Source: Planctomycetes bacterium ADurb.Bin069 (GTDB lineage: Bacteria; Planctomycetota; UBA8108; UBA8890; UBA8898). From it: DNA of 61,997 nt. Positions 53,416-61,374 of the stretch are shown piece by piece. The translations under genes and the position numbers were made by a program. The notes under the pieces are model-generated. The model was not told where the DNA came from. It searched no databases and saw only the letters and a program-made list of their open reading frames with translations. The stretch's first letter is position 1; each line of letters starts with the position of its first letter. The DNA lies in the NCBI GenBank assembly GCA_002070955.1, contig MWEK01000025.1, positions 1-61,997 on the forward strand, in the 5' to 3' direction.

Positions 53416-54897
53416 ATGGATACACGCAATTCCCGCAACGGGCTCGTTCCCCGGCTCGGCCTCGTCACGACCTCGATCGACGGTTTCAATCCGAAGGCCA
53501 AGGACCGCGCCGAGAGCGCCGTGCGACGACTGTTCGAGGAACTCGTCGCCGCCAAGCGCATCGACCCCGCCTCGCTCGTCATCGGCCGCGTCGAGAATCC
53601 GTGGCAGGCCACGGACGCGGCGCGGAAGCTGGCGGCCGCCGGCGCGGACCTGATCGCGATCGCCAATGTCGCCTTTCCCAACGGCCAGGTCTTTCTGACG
53701 ATTGCAACGCATCCCACGCTCGCGAAGACTCCTCTGGTCGTCATGGCAGATCCCGAGCCGTCCATCGGCGAATGGGCCACGAATGCGTGGTGCGGCGTCA
53801 TCATGAACAACTACGTGGCGAAGCGGCTCGGCCGGCACATTGTCACGCTTCCCGGGCCGACCGACGGGCCGACGTTCCGCACGGCGTTCGAGCGCGTGCT
53901 CTCGGTCGCGCGGGCCATCAGGCTCCTCAGGAACGACTACCTCTGCCGTTTCGGCGATGCACCGAGCGGCTTTCACTCCGCCACCGATGACCAGATCGCG
54001 TTCGCGGGGGTTTTCGGAACGCGCGTCGACACCGTCGACCTCTCCGCGGTCATGGAGGTCTTCCGCTCCGGCTCGGCGAGAGGGTACTTCGGCACGCAAT
54101 CCTTCACCGATGCCGACGTGGAAGCTACGGCACGCGAGATTTCGACGCAAGCCGAGATCCTCGTCGACCACGACATGCTCACGCGAGGCGTAAGGCTCTA
54201 CCACGCGCTCCGCGCGATCGTCCGCGCGAACGGCTATACATCGGCGGCATGCCGCTGTTGGCCCGAATCCAATGAGCCGGTCATCGGCATCAGCTCATGC
54301 ATGGCCATGGGGCAACTCCTCGCCCGCGGCGATGTGACGGCTGCCGGCTGCGAGGGCGACTGGCCCACGGCCGTCGCGCAGACGATCGGCACGCTTCTCA
54401 CCGGCAAGCCGGCGGCGTGCCTCGATTGGGTCAACTACACGGCAGGCTCGGAAATCGTCCAGCTCGGGCACTGCGGCATGGGGATCTGCGGACATATGGC
54501 CCCGTGCGCCGCACGCGCATCGAAGGGCGGCGCGAGTCCGGACAGTCCGACAAACGCCATCGCCTGCCACCCGGTGCTGCGTCAGTTCGGCAAAACGATG
54601 GGCCCCGTCCACATCGGCCAGTTCGAGTATGGGCCGAAGACCGGCCTCTGCATCCTCAGAACGACGGATGGGCGCTTCAAGCTGCTGTCGTTCCGAGGCG
54701 AAAGCTCGCCCCAGACGGCCAAGGGAATCCTCTACAGCGCAACCGATGTCAAGGTGAGCGACCCCGTGCGCCTCAACCGGCTCATCATCGAGCACGGGTT
54801 CCCTCACCACCTGGCCGTGGCACTGGGCGATATCTCCGCAGAAGTCGCGATGCTGTGCGGTTACCTCGGCATCGAGCACGTAACACCGGACGAGTGA
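53416..54897 (+). CDS. L-fucose/L-arabinose isomerase family protein
   Basis: A 493-residue member of the FucI/AraA superfamily, which interconverts an aldose and a ketose with a metal ion. The C-terminal FucI-type blocks are clear: RFGDAPSGFHSATDDQIAFAG with GTRVDTVDLS, CRCWPESNEPVIGISSCMAMGQLL, AAGCEGDWPTAV and WVNYTAGSEIVQLGHCGMG. The ATG at 53416 follows AGGAGGATGC. It is shorter than E. coli FucI (about 590 residues), so the substrate may differ; L-arabinose or L-fucose are the natural guesses. It is first in an operon with regulator 2 and the aldolase. Confidence 0.82.
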   Translation: MDTRNSRNGLVPRLGLVTTSIDGFNPKAKDRAESAVRRLFEELVAAKRIDPASLVIGRVENPWQATDAARKLAAAGADLIAIANVAFPNGQVFLTIATHPTLAKTPLVVMADPEPSIGEWATNAWCGVIMNNYVAKRLGRHIVTLPGPTDGPTFRTAFERVLSVARAIRLLRNDYLCRFGDAPSGFHSATDDQIAFAGVFGTRVDTVDLSAVMEVFRSGSARGYFGTQSFTDADVEATAREISTQAEILVDHDMLTRGVRLYHALRAIVRANGYTSAACRCWPESNEPVIGISSCMAMGQLLARGDVTAAGCEGDWPTAVAQTIGTLLTGKPAACLDWVNYTAGSEIVQLGHCGMGICGHMAPCAARASKGGASPDSPTNAIACHPVLRQFGKTMGPVHIGQFEYGPKTGLCILRTTDGRFKLLSFRGESSPQTAKGILYSATDVKVSDPVRLNRLIIEHGFPHHLAVALGDISAEVAMLCGYLGIEHVTPDE

Positions 54898-54935
54898 AGC
54901 GGCTCGTGCGCCGGGCAGGCACTGGGACATCGAAG

Positions 54936-56027
54936 GTGGAAGAACACATCGCAACGCTCCACGATGTCGCGAAGCTCGCGGCGGTTTCGCCCTCCACGGT
55001 TTCGCGCATTCTCAAGGTGAAGGAAGGCGAGCCCATACCGTTCTCGAGCGAGACCCAGACGCGCGTTCGGCATGCCGCGACCAGGCTCGGCTATCGCCCG
55101 AGCAAGCTCGCGCGCGGCCTCGTCGGCTCGCGCACCGGGATCGTCGGACTCGTGGTGCCGTCGCTCGAGGACAGCTTCTTCCCCGGCATCACGGCAGCGC
55201 TTCAGGCGACGCTCAACGCAAGCGGCTACAATCTCCTCCTCGTCGACGCAAAGCACGATTCGAGCATCGAGAGCAGGAGCATCGACGACTTCCTGGCCTG
55301 GCGCGTCGACGGCCTGGTCATCGCTCCTTCGCAGAGCACGGTGGATGCCGCGCTCTTCTGGGAGCTCTGGCGGCTGCGCGTGCCCTTCGTGCTCATCGAT
55401 CGCACCTTCGCCGACACGCCGTTTTTCAGCGTGACGACGGATGACCGAACCGGCGCGATGCAGGCGACCGAGCATCTCATCGGCCTTGGAAGGACGCGCA
55501 TCGCGTGCGTTGGCAGCGCCCTCCCGGTTTCGACGGCCAGGGTCAGGCACGCGGGCTATGCGGAGGCGCTCTTGCGTGGCGGCCTCGCGGTTGATCCGCG
55601 GTACGATCTTCAGGCCGAGCCCACGATCTCGGCCGGAGCGGTGCTGCTCGAGCGTCTCCTCGCGCTCCGGCCGATGCCCGATGCGCTCTTCTGTTTCAGC
55701 GACATGGTCGCCATCGGCGTCGTCGAGGCGTGCCTGGAGCGCGGCGTGCGCATTCCCGATGACCTTGCCGTCATCGGCTACGCCGATCTCGAAATGTCGC
55801 GCTTCTCGAAGATCCGCCTGACCACCGTCCGCCAGCCGCGCAACGCGATAGGAGAGACGGCGGCGAGAATGCTCCTGCGCAGAATCGCGCGCGAGGAAGT
55901 CGAGCCCGCGCAGGCGGTGCTCCCCGTCGAGCTTATCGTGCGGGAGTCGACGGGAATGCCGGCAGCCCCCACATCGAGGAAGACAAAGAGAAAGGCAACG
56001 AAACATGATCGCGACCAGCATGGGTAA
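54936..56027 (+). CDS. LacI-family transcriptional regulator 2
   Basis: A repressor of about 363 residues and paralogue of regulator 1. I chose the GTG at 54936 (MEEHIATLHDVAKLAAVSPS), which has GGGA at a good distance and puts the HTH in the usual place; a GTG at 54894 overlapping the isomerase stop is the alternative. The HTH is HDVAKLAAVSPSTVSRIL and the hinge LGYRPSKLARGL. The sensor domain shares SLEDSFFPGITA, FFWELWRLRVPFVLIDRTF and RLTTVRQ with regulator 1. The recognition helix is SPSTVSR against SKSAASR in regulator 1, in line with its different proposed operator CAAACGTTTG. The C-terminus is basic and overlaps the aldolase start by 23 bases. Confidence 0.85.
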   Translation: MEEHIATLHDVAKLAAVSPSTVSRILKVKEGEPIPFSSETQTRVRHAATRLGYRPSKLARGLVGSRTGIVGLVVPSLEDSFFPGITAALQATLNASGYNLLLVDAKHDSSIESRSIDDFLAWRVDGLVIAPSQSTVDAALFWELWRLRVPFVLIDRTFADTPFFSVTTDDRTGAMQATEHLIGLGRTRIACVGSALPVSTARVRHAGYAEALLRGGLAVDPRYDLQAEPTISAGAVLLERLLALRPMPDALFCFSDMVAIGVVEACLERGVRIPDDLAVIGYADLEMSRFSKIRLTTVRQPRNAIGETAARMLLRRIAREEVEPAQAVLPVELIVRESTGMPAAPTSRKTKRKATKHDRDQHG

Positions 56028-56826
56028 GCAGCTCCGACTGCGACGCATCTTCCGTAACGGCAGGGCACTCGTTCTGCCGCTGGACCATCCCATCTACTTC
56101 GGCCCGCAGCGCGGCACCGAGGACCCGGCGCGGCTTGTCCGCCTCGCCAGGGAGCACGGGGCCACGGCCGTGCTTCTCACGGCCGGCGCGTTGCGCCAAG
56201 CAACTACCGAGGTCGGCGACCTGGGCATCATTATGCGCATCGACACGACGATCTCGCACCTCGGCGGCCCCGACACGATCATGCACCTCCTTCAGACTCC
56301 CGAGGAAGCCGCAGCGCTCGGCGCCGACATGGTGGTCGTCAATTGCTATGTGGGCATCGGCGACGCGCGACTCGAGGCGCAGCTCCTCGAGAAGCTGGCG
56401 CGGGTTTCGGCCCAGTGCGAGCGGATCGGCATGCCCCTCTGCGCCGAAATCATCCCACGCGTTTCGTACGCCGATCCGAACCAGACGAGCCCGACGTCGG
56501 ATGATCTCGCGCTTGCCATGCGGCTCGGCTTCGAGTACGGCTGTGACATCGTCAAGACGGTCTACAACGACGATTCCGAGGGGTTCGCAAGGGCAGCGTC
56601 CTCGGCGCACGTGCCCATCATCATGGCGGGCGGCCCGAAAAGCTCCGACGACCTCGCGATCTTCCGTCAGCTCAAGGAAGCCATGACGCACGGGGCGTGC
56701 GGCGCCGCCGTGGGCCGCCGCGTGTGGGGCAGTCCGGATCCGGGCGCGGTGCTCGACGCGCTTCGCGCGATCATCATGGACGACGCATCGGTCGCGGCTG
56801 CAGTGGCAATCTACCGGGGAGCGTGA
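56005..56826 (+). CDS. class I aldolase of the DeoC/FbaB/LsrF type
   Basis: A 273-residue (beta/alpha)8 aldolase-like protein. VLPLDHPIYFGPQRG is the N-terminal block of FbaB/LsrF-type enzymes (DHG or DHP). The barrel continues with DMVVVNCYVGIG and PLCAEIIPRVSYADP. The Schiff-base Lys is probably in GCDIVKTVYNDD, and IIMAGGPKSSDDLAIFRQL and GAAVGRRVWG form the phosphate-binding end. It cleaves or forms a phosphorylated keto-sugar without a metal. It starts inside lacI2 and ends the isomerase operon. Given its neighbours it may split a ketose phosphate to dihydroxyacetone phosphate and an aldehyde. Confidence 0.8.
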   Translation: MIATSMGKQLRLRRIFRNGRALVLPLDHPIYFGPQRGTEDPARLVRLAREHGATAVLLTAGALRQATTEVGDLGIIMRIDTTISHLGGPDTIMHLLQTPEEAAALGADMVVVNCYVGIGDARLEAQLLEKLARVSAQCERIGMPLCAEIIPRVSYADPNQTSPTSDDLALAMRLGFEYGCDIVKTVYNDDSEGFARAASSAHVPIIMAGGPKSSDDLAIFRQLKEAMTHGACGAAVGRRVWGSPDPGAVLDALRAIIMDDASVAAAVAIYRGA

Positions 56827-56872
56827 CCGCACGGGTGGCGCTCGGGCTCGACGAGGACGCGTCCGCCTCGGA

Positions 56873-57270
56873 TCAGCACACGTACCTCAAGGCCGGCTGG
56901 GCCGTGGTGGCGAAGTAAAAGACGTTCCCCATGGGATCCCACGCGTAATTGCCGAACCAGTCGACGCGGCAACCGGGAAAGGGGAGCGGCGCGGCCTGCT
57001 TCCAGGTCTTTCCGCCGGCGATCGTCTCGAAGAAGCCTTTCTTCCCGACAACGACCGCATGGTTCTCGTCCTTGCCGAAGAAAGGTCCCATCTCGGCATC
57101 GACGGCGCTTCCCTGCGTCTTCCAGGTCTTGCCCTTGTCGGTGCCGACAATGAGCCCTTCAGCGCCGACCCGGTAGACCGCGTTCTTGAAGAGCACGGCC
57201 ACGCGGCTCCGGGTCAGCTCGGAGACCTTCGTCCAACTCGCGCCGCCATCGCCGCTGCGTTCGATGCCTT
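56873..57270 (-). pseudogene. truncated BNR/Asp-box protein (3' fragment)
   Basis: The last 130 or so codons of a beta-propeller protein: RSGDGGASWTKVSELTRS, VGTDKGKTWKTQG and IAGGKTWKQAAP are Asp-box-like repeats, ending in a stop at 56873. Going upstream the protein similarity stops at about 57270, exactly where an IS66-type end begins. The residues further upstream in the same frame are non-coding (Ser/Arg-rich) and include IS sequence. So the gene lost its 5' part to an insertion. It converges with the aldolase gene, 46 bases away. Confidence 0.75.
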
Positions 57271-57710
57271 GTAATCGTTCACGGTTTTTCGTGAATTCCG
57301 GGAAATGCCTAGACATCCGCATCGCCCGTGGTATACCGGGCAGCGTGGACGACAAGGACTTTCGCATACAACAACTGGAGAACGAGAACGCGATCCTGAA
57401 GAGGACCATCGCCGACCTGACAGCGAAACTCCTCGCCATGGAAACCAAGATCAGTGCGCTGGAAGCGAAGATCGCGCTCTTACGCGGGATTCCCGCACCA
57501 GCTAGAAGCCGCCGTCGTCGGACAGCGTCACCCCCCCGTCGAGCGGCATTTCCGGGAAGCGGGAGAAGCGGCGCCCCGGTGGCCATGTGGAGTTCCGCAA
57601 CTTCCTGGACGCCAAGGAGCAGATCGGCGTAGCTGGACAGCTATAACCCCGAAAGGACCCACCAAGGTATCGGCGGAGTGCTCGTCCCGGCCGACCGCTT
57701 CTACGGCCGC
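57271..57710 (+). mobile_element. decayed IS66-type element with a piece of a second transposase
   Basis: The left end starts GTAATCGTTCACGG, with the GTAA typical of IS66-family ends. A GTG at 57345 opens a coiled coil (LENENAILKRTIADL... METKISALEAKIALL). The frame then shifts and reads TRDSRTS, a TAG stop, KPPSSD (57506-57523) and SVTPP, which is the (N)SSKPPSSD motif of the IS66 transposase TnpC. After GKREKRRPGG the match is lost. At 57639-57710 another frame reads SYNPERTHQGIGG and ADRFYGR, the C-terminal end of an integrase-core (IS481/IS3-like) transposase. No intact transposase and no right end were found. Confidence 0.75.
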
Positions 57711-58032
57711 TGTCCATGGCTATGGGCCCCACTTCACACCCACGATCTCGTCAGCCGCAATGACGCCAGCACACGAGGTGTCGCTAGCCAAGACTCCTCC
57801 CCATCGCGCGAGAGTGACTTGTAGATAGAGCACGGCCCCGTCAGCGATCGAAGCATGAAACGCCGCCCGACTGGTCGCCGCGCCCCGCGGCAACGGACTC
57901 CATCATCGCTACAGCGCACCCGCGCTCCGGTCTCCCATTATGCGCGCTCTCGCCCCTCCCGCCAGATGGACTTCGCCGGACGGTTACGGTTCTCTTCCCA
58001 CTCACTTGCTCGATCGAGGTCCATGGGGATGA
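57711..58032. other. non-coding stretch
   Basis: No gene recognised. It lies between the IS remnant and the end of the BNR/Ig lipoprotein gene and is probably decayed mobile-element DNA. Confidence 0.35.
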
Positions 58033-60528
58033 TCATGGCGACACGGTGACGGTCCGACTCGTGAGCATGAATCCTGCAGGCGCCGTCACCGAAACAGTCG
58101 TGTCGCTGCCCGTCTGTTTGGCGCGGATGTCGGCCACGTCGAGCACCAGTCTGAAACTGCCGGTGGATCCGGCTGCGGCCGAAAAGTCATAGGCCACGAG
58201 CAAGTCAACCGGATGGAACTGCTCAAGGTCGTCGAGCGCTACCGTGGACAGGCTGAGGGTCGCATCATCGCCGGGATACGCCCTGCTGGCTAGCAGATCA
58301 TCGCCGGCGTCCACCGCTCCATCAGCATTGCGGTCCCACCAGAGTCGTACGGTGCTGATATCCATCGCGTCATTCCCAGTACCGGAGGCCCGCAGGCTGA
58401 GCGACTGCACGTCTATCGGCACCGGTCCGTTGCTGACAAAGCGATAAGACGCCATCGGGACATCGGCCATGCCGGAGCTGACGTTGGCGTCGGCGAGCGC
58501 CACGTGCCCACGTACTTCGAACCTGGCTTGCCACGGCTCCACGTAAGTGAAGAGCTGGGCGGTCTGGTTCGGATCACCGAAACCGGTCTCCGCCCAAGCA
58601 GCGTGGGTCCGGTCGAAAGCCCAGATGTCCATCACACCAGGCCATATGGCCCCGCCGGCGGACTGGTAGCGCCAGGTGGCGCCCCCGTCGTAGGTCACGT
58701 AGGCCGGTCCTCCCGCTTGAGCAAAGCCCTTGAAGGCCGTTACGAAGTCGAAATCCTGAAGCAGGCTGTCCGAGACCTTCTGCCAGGATGCGCCCGCGTC
58801 GCTGCTGCGGTAGGTGCCATTCGGCAGGGCCCCGCCCACGCTCACGATCCAGGCAGTGTCGCCGACCACCGCAATGTCGCGGCCCTCGCTGCGAATACCG
58901 GCGTTCACGTGTGGCGTCCAATTCCCCTGTGCATCGCGCAGGACGAATTCCTGGATCTGCGCACCCCGGTATGCCACGGCCCGCCCGGCAGCATTGGCAT
59001 CGACACCGATGAACGTACCCCACTCGTCACGCGCCGAGTACCAGTTCAACGTCCAAGTGGCGCCGGCGTCGGCGCTCTCCCAAATCGCGTCATAGAAACC
59101 GGAGTTGTAACCCTGCACGGCGCAGCCGACGTGACCGACCATAACCAGGCCAGTATCGCCGATACGAGCATAGGCGCTCGTCCCCACGTGGTAACCGGTG
59201 GGTGTCAGCGGCAGCGGAACGATGCTCCAGTTCGCGCCGCCGTCGGCAGTAAAGAAGTAGCCGCCGCCGCTATCGCAAGGGATACCGGCAGCGGTCGCGT
59301 GCAGAACACCGCGATTCTGATCGAGAAAGTAGAAGTTCTGCCAGTGCGACGGATACGCCCAGGTGCCCGTGTTCCACGCGGTCGGATCGAAGATCCACTG
59401 GCCGATGCGAGTCCAGTTGGCGCCGCGGTCAAGCGTGCGGTAGATCTCGACGCGATTCTGCGGAATGTCCAGTGCGAAGGCGATGAAAGCGACATCCGCG
59501 CTGACGAACTGTGCCTTCCACGGAACGGGTCCCTGGGTATTGAGGGTACCCCAGGGAGCTGGATAGCCCAGCAACTCAGTCCAGTGGTAGACGAGGTGGA
59601 ACCCGACGCCACTCACCGCGTCACGGTCTACATTCACCTCGACACACTTCGAGGCTGCGGTGAACACATCATACAGCGCCCCCTCATCAAAGCACAGAGT
59701 CACGACACCGAACGGTATTCCACTCAGCGTGAACGTACCGGTCGTCGCACTGGTGGGGATGACGTCCGCCGAGACATCAGTCCCGAGCACACGCAGCTTC
59801 CCGCCGCCGTTGGCAAGATAATCATAGATCCCCGGCTTCCAGCCCATGTCCGAATCGGGGAAACTCACCTGACCGGACACGTTTGCAGTGTGCACCGACA
59901 GAAGCGTGGAGTTGCTGATCGAGCCCGACTGAGCTCCAATCGTGGAGGACCCACTGATCGCAACCGCGATTGCGAAGCCGTCCGTGCCAATCAGGGCGAC
60001 CGCATGGTCCGAGGAACTCCAGGTCACCAAATCTGTCAGGTCCACCATGCTATGATCAGTGTAAGTTCCCATGGCGTGGAACTGCCGCGTTGCACCGTAA
60101 TAATCGAGGACCGGATTGGCCGGCGTGATCACGAGCGACACGAGCGCTGGCGCACTCACCGTCAGTATCGCCGAGCCGCTGATAGCCCCGGCAGCACCCT
60201 TAATCGTGGTGCTGCCAATGCCGACGGACGTAACCAGTCCCGAGGGCGCGCTCGAGGCAACCGCCGTGTCCATCGAGCTCCATGTAACGCTGGCGGTCAG
60301 GTCTCGGACACTGCCGTCGGAATAGCGACCAGTCGCCGCGAACTGTTGCGTCACACCGAGCGGTATTATCGCCGAGGTTGGCGTGATCGAAATCGAACTC
60401 AGCGCGGCGGGCGCAGACGCGCTTCCGCCCCCGCTATCACAACTCGAGAGCAATGCCGCTCCAAGCAGTACGAAAAGCGATGCTGAAAGGTAACGCCGTG
60501 ACGCCGTACGCCTAAGCTCGCGCTCCAT
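58033..60528 (-). CDS. large lipoprotein with two Ig-like (BIG2) domains and BNR repeats
   Basis: An 831-residue protein. The start MERELRRTASRRY follows AAGGAG; the signal ends at the lipobox LLSSC, so it is a lipoprotein, then DSGGGSASAP. Two BIG2-type Ig-like domains follow (residues about 45-205: ISITPTSAIIPLGVTQQFAATG..., LVITPANPVLDYYGATRQFHAMG...). A segment like a carboxypeptidase-regulatory fold comes next (NVSGQVSFPDSDMG). A propeller carries Asp-box repeats (TLDRGANW, TADGGANW, SADAGATW, SSDAGASW, TYDGGATW). A C-terminal beta-sandwich (DISTVRLWWDRNADGAVDAGDD) ends it. Codon use is more AT-rich than in the first 35 kb, suggesting transfer. It is probably a surface-exposed adhesin or sensor. 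Confidence 0.75.
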   Translation of the reverse strand: MERELRRTASRRYLSASLFVLLGAALLSSCDSGGGSASAPAALSSISITPTSAIIPLGVTQQFAATGRYSDGSVRDLTASVTWSSMDTAVASSAPSGLVTSVGIGSTTIKGAAGAISGSAILTVSAPALVSLVITPANPVLDYYGATRQFHAMGTYTDHSMVDLTDLVTWSSSDHAVALIGTDGFAIAVAISGSSTIGAQSGSISNSTLLSVHTANVSGQVSFPDSDMGWKPGIYDYLANGGGKLRVLGTDVSADVIPTSATTGTFTLSGIPFGVVTLCFDEGALYDVFTAASKCVEVNVDRDAVSGVGFHLVYHWTELLGYPAPWGTLNTQGPVPWKAQFVSADVAFIAFALDIPQNRVEIYRTLDRGANWTRIGQWIFDPTAWNTGTWAYPSHWQNFYFLDQNRGVLHATAAGIPCDSGGGYFFTADGGANWSIVPLPLTPTGYHVGTSAYARIGDTGLVMVGHVGCAVQGYNSGFYDAIWESADAGATWTLNWYSARDEWGTFIGVDANAAGRAVAYRGAQIQEFVLRDAQGNWTPHVNAGIRSEGRDIAVVGDTAWIVSVGGALPNGTYRSSDAGASWQKVSDSLLQDFDFVTAFKGFAQAGGPAYVTYDGGATWRYQSAGGAIWPGVMDIWAFDRTHAAWAETGFGDPNQTAQLFTYVEPWQARFEVRGHVALADANVSSGMADVPMASYRFVSNGPVPIDVQSLSLRASGTGNDAMDISTVRLWWDRNADGAVDAGDDLLASRAYPGDDATLSLSTVALDDLEQFHPVDLLVAYDFSAAAGSTGSFRLVLDVADIRAKQTGSDTTVSVTAPAGFMLTSRTVTVSP

Positions 60529-61374
60529 TTTGCACTCCTTAGATTCCTCACGCAGATGCACTCATCAACCCCGAGACTCCGTCTGACCGTAGAACTGCGA
60601 GGACGATAGATCAATGCCCACGCATAGTCGTAGATAGCACGCCGCAACGCGACCTGATTGACCGGCCGCCGTTGGGGATTTCAGCCGCCACAGCGATAGG
60701 ACCGCGAGGCACTTCCCCACACAAACGGGGCGCACGACAGACAGCCGGCGGACGAACTATGCGCCGTCACGGCAGCAATCGGCGGGAACGCTATTCGGGA
60801 GTTCCGCATCCGGAGCGCCCGAGGGCTTGGAGACCGTGTTGGAGACACCGGATGAATCGCGGCAGGGCTCGTAGTCGTGAGAGCAGGCTTCGTGCGGCCG
60901 GATCTCTTACGCATAGCAACCTCTATGGCGCGATAGCATACAACATTGTAGCCTGTAGCCGGCGCGCGTCAAGAGAGTTGTCGGGTAAACCTGTTTCATG
61001 CCACAGCCTCCGCCGGCCGTGACGCCGAACGTGCCGTCACCGTGTTGAGCGGATCCTCCGGGTTGAGGTAGACGGCGTCGGGGGGGCCGCGCCCAGGATC
61101 CGGCATCTTCCGCGTCGGTTCTTCACGAGTTGGGAAGCCCCCGTCGCCACGGATGGAATTTACGGGAGGGACAAGTCGGCCCTCGCAAGCATCGCGTTCA
61201 TCGCACGCCATCGCGCCTCGTCGCGTATCATTGATACGCGAGCCCTACGCGCACGCGCGGTCGCGCGGCCAGGCATTTGACCGACCGGAGTGCTGCCCCT
61301 GTTCTCCGCGGGAAACGCCCCATTCCCCTCTGTAGGTCGGGGTGGTAGAATCCGCCTGACTTGGTGAACTGCCC
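60529..61374. other. gene-free stretch with palindrome and possible decayed coding
   Basis: No supportable gene. A short minus-strand open segment (about 60996-61211; GDGGFPTREEPTRKMPD) looks mildly protein-like but has no recognisable domain. The only clear structure is the 21-bp palindrome at 61221. Confidence 0.35.
61221..61241. promoter_or_regulatory. 21-bp perfect palindrome upstream of the Fic gene
   Basis: Arms TCGCGTATCA and TGATACGCGA around one T. It is typical in size and form of an operator for a small HTH repressor, such as an antitoxin. It lies 133 bases before the Fic start. No antitoxin gene was found beside it. Confidence 0.5.

Noticed and set aside
57186..57632. A 148-codon plus-strand frame as a separate gene
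   Set aside because: Its first part is antisense to the BNR fragment and the second is the IS66 coiled coil, so it is a chance join.
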